Assembly: GCA_946006895.1 (NCBI GenBank)
Contig: CAMFZO010000053.1
Span: 1 to 8,234, forward strand
Reading direction: 5' to 3'
Origin: an uncultured Clostridia bacterium
GTDB taxonomy: Bacteria > Bacillota > Clostridia > Oscillospirales > Oscillospiraceae
DNA: 8,234 nucleotides
Shown here piece after piece: positions 1-4,631 of the stretch (its first letter is position 1; each line of letters opens with the position of its first letter). Position numbers and translations under genes: made by a program. The notes beneath the pieces are model-generated. The model was given only the letters and a program-made list of their open reading frames with translations. It ran no database searches and was not told the origin of the DNA.

Positions 1-683
1 TGGGCCAGCAGCTCGTAGGCGTTCTTCTCGTTCATGGAGCCGCCGTAGAGGATGGTGGTGGCGCGGGCGTTCTTGGAGCCGTAGAGCTTGCGCACGACGA
101 CACGGATGTGCTCGCAGACCTCCTCCGCCTGCTCGGGAGTGGCGGTGCGGCCGGTGCCGATGGCCCAGATGGGCTCATAGGCGATGACGACCTTGCGGAT
201 CTTCTCCTCGGGGATATCCGCCAGGGCCAGCTTGATCTGCATGGTGATCCATTCCTCGGTGATGCCGGACTCCCGCTGCTCCAGGCTCTCGCCGCAGCAG
301 ACGATGGGTACCAGGCCCGCTTCCAGAGCGGCCTTGACCTTGGCGTTGACCTCGGCGTCGGTCTCGCCCATGGCGCGGCGCTCGGAATGGCCGATGATGA
401 CGTATTTGCAGCCGGCGTCGGTGAGCATGGCGGTGGAGATCTCACCGGTGTAGGCGCCGGAGGGGTTCGGGTTGCAGTTTTCTGCGCCGATGCCGACGCG
501 GGTCTCACGCATGGCACGGACAGCGGCGGGGATGCACACGGCGGGCACGCACAGGGCGATGTCACACCAGCGGCCCTTGGGCAGCATGGCCTTGAGCTCG
601 GTCATAAAGGCCTTGGTCTCGGAGGGGGTCTTGTTCATCTTCCAGTTGCCTGCGATGAGGGTCTTGCGGTACTTGCGGTTCAT
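1..683 (-). CDS. tpiA: Triose-phosphate isomerase, 3' end cut by window edge
   Basis: Interconverts dihydroxyacetone phosphate and glyceraldehyde 3-phosphate in cytosolic glycolysis/gluconeogenesis. The 227 residues in the window begin MNRKYRKTLIAGNWKMN and follow the TIM-barrel family from start to near the end. Visible family motifs are the substrate-binding Lys15 in AGNWKMN, the catalytic His99 in IIGHSERR, the catalytic Glu170 in AYEPIWAIGTG (which leads into flexible loop 6), and ILYGGS at 211-216, part of the phosphate-binding region. About 20-25 C-terminal residues of a usual 250-residue protein lie outside the window. The ATG at 683 is chosen because AAGGAGA lies 8 nt upstream and the family N-terminus starts here. 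It sits 35 bp downstream of pgk with no terminator between, so the two are very probably co-transcribed. Nothing suggests damage; the edge truncation is only the window boundary. Confidence 0.98.
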   Translation of the reverse strand, partial: MNRKYRKTLIAGNWKMNKTPSETKAFMTELKAMLPKGRWCDIALCVPAVCIPAAVRAMRETRVGIGAENCNPNPSGAYTGEISTAMLTDAGCKYVIIGHSERRAMGETDAEVNAKVKAALEAGLVPIVCCGESLEQRESGITEEWITMQIKLALADIPEEKIRKVVIAYEPIWAIGTGRTATPEQAEEVCEHIRVVVRKLYGSKNARATTILYGGSMNEKNAYELLA

Positions 684-718
684 AGCTTCGTTCTCCTTAA
701 TTCTAATACGTTATATAT

Positions 719-1918
719 TTATTTGTCCTCCAGGCAGGCGATGCCGGGCAGCTCCAGACCTTCCAGGAACTCCAGGGATGCGCCGCCGCCGGTGGAAATA
801 TGGGTAATCTTGTCGGCAAAGCCAAGCTGCTCGCAGGCAGCCGCGCTGTCGCCGCCACCGACGATGGTCACCGCGTCGGCATCGGCAAGGGCCTGGGCCA
901 TGGCGATGGTGCCCTTGGCGAGGGTCGGGTTCTCAAAGACACCCATGGGGCCGTTCCAGACGACGGTCTTGGCGCCCTTAACGGCGTCGGCAAAGAGCTG
1001 GCGGGTCTTTTCACCGATGTCCAGGCCCTCCATGTCGGCGGGGATGGCGTCGGCGGAGACGGTCTTGACCTCGATGGGTCCGTCAATGGGGTTGGGGAAG
1101 GAGGCGGCCACGACGGTATCCACCGGCAGCAGCAGCTTGACGCCCTTGGCCTCGGCCTTGGCCATCATTTCCTTGCAGTAGTCGATCTTTTCCGTGTCCA
1201 GCAGGGAGTTGCCCACGCTGTAGCCCTTGGCGGCCAGGAAGGTAAAGGCCATGCCGCCGCCGATGATGAGGGTATCCACCTTTTCCAGGAGGTTGTTGAT
1301 AACGTTGAGCTTGTCGGAGACCTTGGCGCCGCCCAGGATGGCGACGAAGGGACGGGTCGGGTCAGCCAGGGCCTTGCCCATGATGGAGACCTCTTTTTCC
1401 ACCAGGAAGCCGCATACCGCCGGCAGATAGTCGGCCACGCCTGCGGTGGAGGAGTGAGCGCGGTGAGCGGTGCCGAAGGCGTCATTGACGAAGAGATCGG
1501 CCATGGAGGCCAGCTCCTTGCTCAGCTCCGGGTCGTTCTTGGTCTCGCCCTTCATATAGCGGACGTTCTCCAGCAGCATGACTTCACCGTCCTGCAGAGC
1601 GGCAGCCTTGGCCTTGGCATCCTCGCCGACCACGTCGGCAGCCATGATGACGGGCTTGCCCAGCAGCTCGCTCAGACGGTCAGCGACGACCTTCAGAGAC
1701 AGCTCCGGCTTCCACTCACCCTTGGGCTTGCCCATGTGGGAGCAGAGGATGACCCGTGCGCCGTGGTCCATCAGATACTGCACGGTAGGCAGCGCGGCGA
1801 CGATACGCTTGTCGCTGGTGATCTTGCCGTCCTTGGTGGGGACGTTGAAGTCGCAGCGGCACAGGACCCGCTTGCCCTTGACATCAACGGATTCAACGGA
1901 TTTCTTGTTGTAATTCAT
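719..1918 (-). CDS. pgk: Phosphoglycerate kinase
   Basis: Catalyses 1,3-bisphosphoglycerate + ADP to 3-phosphoglycerate + ATP, the first ATP-yielding step of lower glycolysis, in the cytosol. It has 399 residues, the normal bacterial length. The N-terminal (phosphoglycerate-binding) domain carries RCDFNVP at 21-27, SHMGKPKG at 60-67, ENVRY at 117-121 and NDAFGTAHRAHSS at 145-157. The C-terminal nucleotide-binding domain carries GGAKVSDK at 196-203, GGGMAFTF at 220-227, NGPMGVFE at 322-329, GGGDSAAA at 354-361 and STGGGASLEFLEG at 375-387. The ATG at 1918 is preceded by a strong AGGAGG. It lies between trmL (13-bp gap upstream) and tpiA (35-bp gap downstream), so it is the middle gene of a minus-strand operon. 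No key residue is missing and the gene looks intact. Confidence 0.99.
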   Translation of the reverse strand: MNYNKKSVESVDVKGKRVLCRCDFNVPTKDGKITSDKRIVAALPTVQYLMDHGARVILCSHMGKPKGEWKPELSLKVVADRLSELLGKPVIMAADVVGEDAKAKAAALQDGEVMLLENVRYMKGETKNDPELSKELASMADLFVNDAFGTAHRAHSSTAGVADYLPAVCGFLVEKEVSIMGKALADPTRPFVAILGGAKVSDKLNVINNLLEKVDTLIIGGGMAFTFLAAKGYSVGNSLLDTEKIDYCKEMMAKAEAKGVKLLLPVDTVVAASFPNPIDGPIEVKTVSADAIPADMEGLDIGEKTRQLFADAVKGAKTVVWNGPMGVFENPTLAKGTIAMAQALADADAVTIVGGGDSAAACEQLGFADKITHISTGGGASLEFLEGLELPGIACLEDK

Positions 1919-1931
1919 GTGTGACCTCCTG

Positions 1932-2420
1932 TTAAATATTACGTTTCATTTTCCCGTACTCCCTGAGATGCGGGAACTCCTGCTGCCGCAGGGCCTCAAA
2001 CACCCCGACGGCAACGGAATTGCTCAGATTCAGGCTTCGTGCGGCCTCCCGCATGGGGATGCGGACGCAGCTTTCGTAGTGGCGCTCCAGAAGCTCCTCC
2101 GGCAGGCCCTTGGTCTCCCGTCCGAAGAAAAGGTAGCAACCGTCGGCGTAATCCGCCTCGGTATAGGCCCGCGGGGCCTTGGTGGAAAACAGACGGAGCT
2201 GCCTGACGTCGTTGCGGGCGAAGAAATCGTCGAGATCCTCATAGACCCGGACGTCCACCAGGTGCCAGTAGTCCAGACCGGCGCGCTTGACGGCGGCGTC
2301 GGAGATGTCGAAGCCCAGGGGCTTGACCAGGTGCAGCACCGTACCGGTGGCGGCACAGGTGCGGGCGATGTTGCCGGTGTTTTGTGGGATCTCCGGCGCG
2401 ACCAATACAACGTTCAGCAT
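1932..2420 (-). CDS. trmL: tRNA (cytidine(34)-2'-O)-methyltransferase, TrmL family
   Basis: Predicted SAM-dependent SPOUT methyltransferase that 2'-O-methylates the wobble base (C34/cmnm5U34) of tRNA-Leu isoacceptors. The 162-residue length matches TrmL (E. coli about 157). Visible motifs are EIPQNTGNIART at 10-21, FGRETKGLP at 99-107, IPM at 121-123, and RSLNLSNSVAVGVFEALRQ at 128-146, which contributes to the trefoil-knot SAM site. The reading frame stays open upstream to an ATG at 2546, but family homology begins exactly at the ATG at 2420 (MLNVVLVAPEIPQNTGN). The apparent promoter also lies inside the would-be extension, so the short form is chosen. The GAGGAG upstream is only 2 nt from this ATG, unusually close, so initiation may be weak. 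Its stop is 13 bp before pgk, so it appears to lead a trmL-pgk-tpiA transcript. Confidence 0.95.
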   Translation of the reverse strand: MLNVVLVAPEIPQNTGNIARTCAATGTVLHLVKPLGFDISDAAVKRAGLDYWHLVDVRVYEDLDDFFARNDVRQLRLFSTKAPRAYTEADYADGCYLFFGRETKGLPEELLERHYESCVRIPMREAARSLNLSNSVAVGVFEALRQQEFPHLREYGKMKRNI

Positions 2421-2432
2421 GGCTCCTCGTCG

Positions 2433-2457
2433 GGCGGCGGGAATTTTTTGCGCCGCC
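2433..2457 (-). promoter_or_regulatory. GC-rich hairpin in the trmL leader
   Basis: GGCGGCG (2433-2439) and CGCCGCC (2451-2457) form a perfect 7-bp stem with an 11-nt T-rich loop. It falls inside the predicted 5' leader of the trmL transcript, ending a few bases before the GAGGAG. It could influence translation or RNA stability. On the minus-strand RNA it has no U-tract after it, so it does not look like a terminator. Confidence 0.3.
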
Positions 2458-2475
2458 AAATCAATGTACCGCCTT

Positions 2476-2504
2476 ATTCTATGACAAAACGCCGCAAAAT
2501 TCAA
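2476..2504 (-). promoter_or_regulatory. Predicted sigma-A promoter for trmL-pgk-tpiA
   Basis: On the minus strand, TTGAAT (plus 2499-2504) and TAGAAT (plus 2476-2481) are separated by exactly 17 bp. They match the -35 consensus at 4/6 and the -10 consensus at 5/6. Transcription would start near 2469, giving a leader of roughly 50 nt before the trmL ATG at 2420. An A/T-rich stretch just upstream could act as an UP element. Not tested experimentally. Confidence 0.6.
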
Positions 2505-2562
2505 CAGTTTTTCTGCAGATTTCAAAAAAATTTCACACTTTTTCACTTTTCAAAATCTAAGG

Positions 2563-2591
2563 TTGCGTTTCCCGCCCAAATGCGTTATACT
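2563..2591 (+). promoter_or_regulatory. Predicted sigma-A promoter for the CHR transporter pair
   Basis: TTGCGT (2563-2568) and TATACT (2586-2591) are separated by 17 bp; the -10 matches consensus at 5/6 and the -35 at 3/6. The start would be near 2598, leaving a leader of about 65 nt before the ATG at 2663. It is back to back with the trmL promoter; the two -35 boxes are 58 bp apart across the T/A-rich block 2505-2562. Confidence 0.6.
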
Positions 2592-2662
2592 TCCCTTGTA
2601 TAAACTATTTTTGCGGCGGCGGACGCGGCGTAGAGCGTGTCTGCGCAGAAGGGAAACGGCTT

Positions 2663-3232
2663 ATGTCCCTGCGGGAACGGCTGCGCAAGGTCTGGCAGCT
2701 TTTTTTGATCTTTTTGAAAATCGGCGGGTTCACCTTCGGCGGTGGCTACGCTATGATCCCCCTCATTGAATATGAGACGGCGGAGCGGCGCCATCTGGTG
2801 GAAAAGGAGGAGATCTCCGACATTGTCGCCATCGCCGAATCCACCCCCGGCCCCATCGCCATCAACTCCGCAACCTTCATCGGCTACCGCACGGCAGGCG
2901 TTCCCGGCTCCGTGGCGGCGACCCTGGGCGTGGTGCTGCCCTCCTTCTGCATCATCCTCGTCATCGCCTATTTCCTGCGGCGGATCATGGATTACCCCGT
3001 GGTGCAGTACGCCTTTTTCGGCATTCGCGCCGGCGTTCTGGCCCTCATCGTCAAGGCCGTGATCTCCTTCTGGAAACGGGCCGATCACCATGTCTTCGGC
3101 TGGTGCGTCATGGTTTTGTCCTTCCTCTGGGCGGCCTTTACCGACTGGAGCGTCATCCTTTTGATCGCCCTGTGCGGTCTGGCGGGCTTTGTTTACTGCC
3201 TGGTCCGCGAAAAAGGAGGGAAAACGCCGTGA
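2663..3232 (+). CDS. CHR-family (chromate transporter-type) half-size membrane protein, first subunit
   Basis: Inner-membrane protein of the CHR/ChrA family, the short-chain type of 189 residues that carries a single CHR domain and works in pairs. Family motifs are FTFGGGYAMIPLI at 23-35, VEKEEISDIVAIAESTPGPIA from 46, and the hydrophobic block ATLGVVLPSF at 86-95. About six hydrophobic segments follow, ending in a basic tail (VREKGGKTP). The ATG at 2663 has AAGGGA 8 nt upstream. Its TGA overlaps the GTG of the second subunit (GTGA), implying translational coupling. Paired short CHR proteins are known to export chromate in Bacillus; in gut anaerobes the natural anion is uncertain. No ChrB/ChrC-type regulator or reductase gene is next to it. 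The family call is firm, the substrate is inferred. Confidence 0.92.
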   Translation: MSLRERLRKVWQLFLIFLKIGGFTFGGGYAMIPLIEYETAERRHLVEKEEISDIVAIAESTPGPIAINSATFIGYRTAGVPGSVAATLGVVLPSFCIILVIAYFLRRIMDYPVVQYAFFGIRAGVLALIVKAVISFWKRADHHVFGWCVMVLSFLWAAFTDWSVILLIALCGLAGFVYCLVREKGGKTP

Positions 3233-3795
3233 TCTACCTGGAGCTGCTTTTCACCTTCTTTACCATCGGCCTGTTCACCTTCGGCGGCGGCTACGCCATG
3301 CTGCCCCTGATCCAGGAAAAGGTCCTGTCCCACGGCTGGATGGAAATGGAGGAGCTGACCAATTTCGTCGCCATCTCCGAATCCACGCCGGGTCCCTTCG
3401 CCATCAATATCGCCACCTATGTGGGCGCGGAGACTGCCGGCCCTCTCGGCTCTGTGTGCGCAACCCTGGGCGTGGTGCTGCCCTCTTTTATCATCATTCT
3501 CATCGTGGCCCGGTTCTATATCCGCTTCAAAAGCAGCAAGGCGGTGAGCGGCGTCATGTTCGGCCTGCGGGCAACGGTGGTGGGTCTGATGGCAAGCGCC
3601 CTGTGGGGTATGCTGGGGACGGTGTTCTTCCGCAGCATCCCGCTGGCCTGGTCGTTCCTGCTCCACCCGGAATTTTTGTGCAGCGCGGTGATCTTTATCG
3701 CCGCCGTCATTGCCGCCCTGAAAAAGGTGAATCCTATTATTATTATTGTATGCTCCGCCGCCGCCGGCATTGTGTGCGGACTGGTCTTTTTGTGA
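3229..3795 (+). CDS. CHR-family (chromate transporter-type) half-size membrane protein, second subunit
   Basis: The partner of the preceding gene, 188 residues, also with one CHR domain. It has FTFGGGYAMLPLI at 16-28, ESTPGPFAIN at 51-60 and ATLGVVLPSF at 78-87, clearly paralogous to subunit one. It differs in the loops after the first motif (EKVLSHGWMEMEEL) and in its C-terminal half. The GTG start at 3229 is chosen over an upstream in-frame ATG at 3103 because the family N-terminus begins here, AAGGAGG lies 8 nt upstream, and a 4-bp overlap with the previous stop is typical of coupled genes. The two likely form a heterodimer in which the halves sit in opposite membrane orientation (known for paired short CHR proteins; inferred here). 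Oddity: four consecutive ATT isoleucine codons at 3736-3747 in a gene that otherwise favours ATC. Confidence 0.92.
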   Translation: MIYLELLFTFFTIGLFTFGGGYAMLPLIQEKVLSHGWMEMEELTNFVAISESTPGPFAINIATYVGAETAGPLGSVCATLGVVLPSFIIILIVARFYIRFKSSKAVSGVMFGLRATVVGLMASALWGMLGTVFFRSIPLAWSFLLHPEFLCSAVIFIAAVIAALKKVNPIIIIVCSAAAGIVCGLVFL

Positions 3796-3830
3796 GGGCA
3801 GTTCCTGCGGATGCCAATAGAAAGTACGGC

Positions 3831-3903
3831 GGGCGGGTGATAGCCGCCCCTACGAAAAAACCGCTCATTTGCGCGTAGGGGCCGGCGTCCCCGACGGCCC
3901 GGG
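3831..3903. repeat. REP-like hairpin pair I (head to head)
   Basis: Minus-strand hairpin: GTAG (plus 3850-3853) directly abuts a stem of GGGCGGCT/AGCC(C)GCCC type at 3831-3849, with one mismatch at 3837. Plus-strand hairpin: GTAG (3875-3878) directly abuts GGGCCG (3879-3884) and CGGCCC (3895-3900). The two GTAG ends face each other, and CCCCTACG (3847-3854) and CGTAGGGG (3874-3881) form an outer 8-bp inverted repeat around a 19-bp spacer. This matches the published layout of REP sequences (a GTAG tetranucleotide 5' of a hairpin) and of REP doublets (REPINs/BIMEs). The family assignment is inference. Confidence 0.7.
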
Positions 3904-3939
3904 ATTTTTCATTCGTGCGCGAAGCGCACACCACAGTTG

Positions 3940-3974
3940 TTCACTGTTCACTTTTCACTGTTCATTGTTCACTA
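3940..3974. repeat. Heptanucleotide array, 5 units
   Basis: Five contiguous 7-bp units: TTCACTG, TTCACTT, TTCACTG, TTCATTG, TTCACTA. Seven is not a multiple of three and no gene covers the array. It is preceded by the hairpin GTGCGC-gaa-GCGCAC. Confidence 0.9.
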
Positions 3975-3985
3975 TTTCTTTACGT

Positions 3986-4059
3986 GGGCGGACAGAGTCG
4001 TCCGCCCCTACAGTGGTGTGCGATTTTTTGACTGTAGGGCGCGACGACTCTGTCGTGCC
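3986..4059. repeat. REP-like hairpin pair II (head to head)
   Basis: Minus-strand hairpin: GTAG (plus 4008-4011) abuts a perfect 8-bp stem, GGGCGGAC (3986-3993)/GTCCGCCC (4000-4007). Plus-strand hairpin: GTAG (4034-4037) abuts GGCGCGAC (4038-4045)/GTCGTGCC (4052-4059), with one G-T pair. Read from their GTAG ends, both have the same loop, GACTCT. CCCTACAGT (4006-4014) and ACTGTAGGG (4031-4039) form a 9-bp outer inverted repeat. The sequence differs from pair I but the architecture is the same. Confidence 0.7.
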
Positions 4060-4107
4060 ATCCGCGTAAGCGGAAAACGGCATCACAGAACAAATCTGTA
4101 CACAGTC

Positions 4108-4141
4108 GTCCGCCCCTGCAGAGAAAGTGCGTGCGTAATTT
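4108..4141. repeat. Half REP arm plus linker, copy 1
   Basis: Begins GTCCGCCCCTGCAGAG and continues through AAGTGCGT to a T-rich end. It matches 4493-4526 (offset 385 bp) with only a few mismatches. The complementary GGGCGGAC arm is not adjacent; the nearest is at 3986. Confidence 0.75.
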
Positions 4142-4173
4142 TTGATCCGTGCGCGAATCGCACACCACACCTG

Positions 4174-4187
4174 TTCACTGTTCACTG
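4174..4187. repeat. Heptanucleotide array, 2 units, within an inverted repeat
   Basis: Two TTCACTG units. The surrounding sequence 4141-4186 matches 3907-3952 at 41/46 positions, so it is a degraded copy of the linker-plus-heptad module. CCTGTTCA (4170-4177) and TGAACAGG (4186-4193) form a perfect 8-bp inverted repeat around it. Confidence 0.8.
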
Positions 4188-4211
4188 AACAGGATGTCCG
4201 TGTCCTTTCGC

Positions 4212-4284
4212 GGGCGGCTGATAGCCGCCCCTACGAAAAAACCACTCATTTGCGCGTAGGGGCCGGCGTCCCCGACGGCCCGGG
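4212..4284. repeat. REP-like hairpin pair III (duplicate of pair I)
   Basis: This pair lies inside copy B of the 168-bp repeat. GTAG motifs are at plus 4231-4234 (minus strand) and 4256-4259 (plus strand), each directly next to its stem. The minus-strand stem is a perfect 8-bp arm pair with a 3-nt loop (4212-4219/4223-4230). Confidence 0.7.
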
Positions 4285-4320
4285 ATTTTTCATTCGTGCG
4301 CGAAGCGCACACCACAGTTG

Positions 4321-4355
4321 TTCACTGTTCACTTTTCACTGTTCATTGTTCACTA
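4321..4355. repeat. Heptanucleotide array, 5 units (duplicate)
   Basis: Identical to the array at 3940-3974 and contained in copy B of the 168-bp repeat. Confidence 0.9.
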
Positions 4356-4366
4356 TTTCTTTTTGT

Positions 4367-4500
4367 GGGCGGACAGAGGTCTGTTGCGGTGCCCGAAATT
4401 TGCGCGCCGCACGAACGGCGGCTTCAAATTTCGACCGCTGCCACTCCTTTTTGCTCGCTGTATCCGCCACCGGCGGCGCTCGCAAACGTCCCGTCCGCCC
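4367..4500. repeat. Split REP-like hairpin with a 118-bp internal segment
   Basis: GGGCGGAC (4367-4374) and GTCCGCCC (4493-4500), the two arms that close a compact hairpin in pair II, are here 118 bp apart. After the right arm the GTAG complement is altered (CCTGC instead of CCTAC). The interior holds a 40-bp inverted repeat, CGAAATTTG (4394-4402)/CAAATTTCG (4425-4433) with inner CGCCG/CGGCG arms. It also holds a small hairpin, CCGCC-acc-GGCGG (4464-4476). No open frame in it looks real. Confidence 0.55.
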
Positions 4501-4526
4501 CTGCAGAGGAAGTGCGTTCGTAATTT
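4493..4526. repeat. Half REP arm plus linker, copy 2
   Basis: Partner of 4108-4141. Together with the 168-bp repeats it shows that the duplicated unit extends across about 340-380 bp, with its middle replaced. Confidence 0.75.
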
Positions 4527-4531
4527 TCTTA

Positions 4532-4552
4532 TTCACTGTTCACCGTTCACTA
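4532..4552. repeat. Heptanucleotide array, 3 units
   Basis: Units TTCACTG, TTCACCG, TTCACTA. This is the last array before ktrB and marks the right end of the repeat block. Confidence 0.85.
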
Positions 4553-4558
4553 AAGCTC

Positions 4559-4588
4559 TTGATCTCTTAATTTTCAGCCTTTTACATT
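4559..4588 (+). promoter_or_regulatory. Weak candidate promoter for ktrBA
   Basis: TTGATC (4559-4564) is followed after 18 bp by TACATT (4583-4588), each matching consensus at about 4/6. It is the best candidate between the last heptad array and ktrB, but it is not compelling. Confidence 0.3.
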
Positions 4589-4601
4589 ACAAAGAAAACC
4601 G

Positions 4602-4625
4602 CCTCCCTTTGCGGAGGTTTGGAGG
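4602..4625 (+). promoter_or_regulatory. Tandem Shine-Dalgarno with complementary CCTCC before ktrB
   Basis: GGAGG occurs twice, at 4613-4617 and at 4621-4625; the latter is 6 nt before the ATG. CCTCC (4602-4606) can pair with either copy. Pairing with the first leaves the proper ribosome binding site free; pairing with the second would hide it. No recognisable c-di-AMP (ydaO-type) riboswitch was seen upstream. Confidence 0.4.
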
Positions 4626-4631
4626 ACGTTT

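Larger units (their letters stand above)
3830..3997. repeat. 168-bp direct repeat, copy A
   Basis: Base-for-base alignment with copy B (4211-4378, offset 381 bp) shows four substitutions and no indel: at 3837, 3863, 3982 and 3983. It contains, in order, a GTAG hairpin pair, the linker hairpin GTGCGC-gaa-GCGCAC (3915-3929), five TTCACTG-type heptads, and the start of a further hairpin (GGGCGGACAGAG). The high identity in non-coding DNA suggests a recent duplication or gene conversion. Confidence 0.95.
4211..4378. repeat. 168-bp direct repeat, copy B
   Basis: Second copy of the 3830-3997 segment at 164/168 identity. Here the first hairpin is perfect (GGGCGGCT-gat-AGCCGCCC, 4212-4230), whereas copy A has one mismatch in it, so copy B is closer to the presumed ancestral form. 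Confidence 0.95.
3796..4631. other. 836-bp repeat-filled intergenic region without a credible gene
   Basis: No open frame here has a plausible ribosome binding site and protein-like composition. Open frames of up to 142 codons exist on both strands, but they run straight through the repeats: the 7-bp units translate to strings such as CSLFTFHCSLFTI, so they are artefacts. The region contains three head-to-head pairs of GTAG-headed hairpins, two broken hairpins, four runs of TTCACTG heptads and a 168-bp segment present twice. It separates the CHR pair from ktrB. No clear U-tracted terminator for the CHR genes was found. The hairpin at 3879-3900 followed by GGGATTTTT is the nearest candidate. 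Confidence 0.85.

Noticed and set aside
108..1924. Long plus-strand open frames opposite tpiA and pgk
   Set aside because: They are antisense to well-conserved enzymes and have glycine/histidine/valine-rich compositions typical of GC-rich shadow frames.
2421..2546. N-terminal extension of TrmL by 42 residues from an ATG at 2546
   Set aside because: Family homology starts at 2420, the extension has no family resemblance, and the best promoter lies inside it.
3103..3228. Upstream in-frame ATG at 3103 as start of the second CHR protein
   Set aside because: It would add about 42 residues overlapping the first gene; the GTG at 3229 has AAGGAGG at proper spacing and matches the family N-terminus.
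3830..4552. CRISPR array
   Set aside because: The repeats are not regularly spaced direct repeats with unique spacers of uniform length, and no cas gene is present.
3830..4552. Retron or diversity-generating element suggested by the structured repeats
   Set aside because: There is no reverse transcriptase and no variable/template repeat pair with adenine-biased changes.
4142..4570. 142-codon open frame in the repeat block
   Set aside because: It runs through hairpins and heptad arrays (giving CSLFTFHCSLFTI-type repeats), has no ribosome binding site, and is interrupted differently in the duplicate copy.
4545..4631. c-di-AMP (ydaO-type) riboswitch before ktrB
   Set aside because: The leader is short and lacks the conserved core that I would expect; only the CCTCC/GGAGG pairing is visible.
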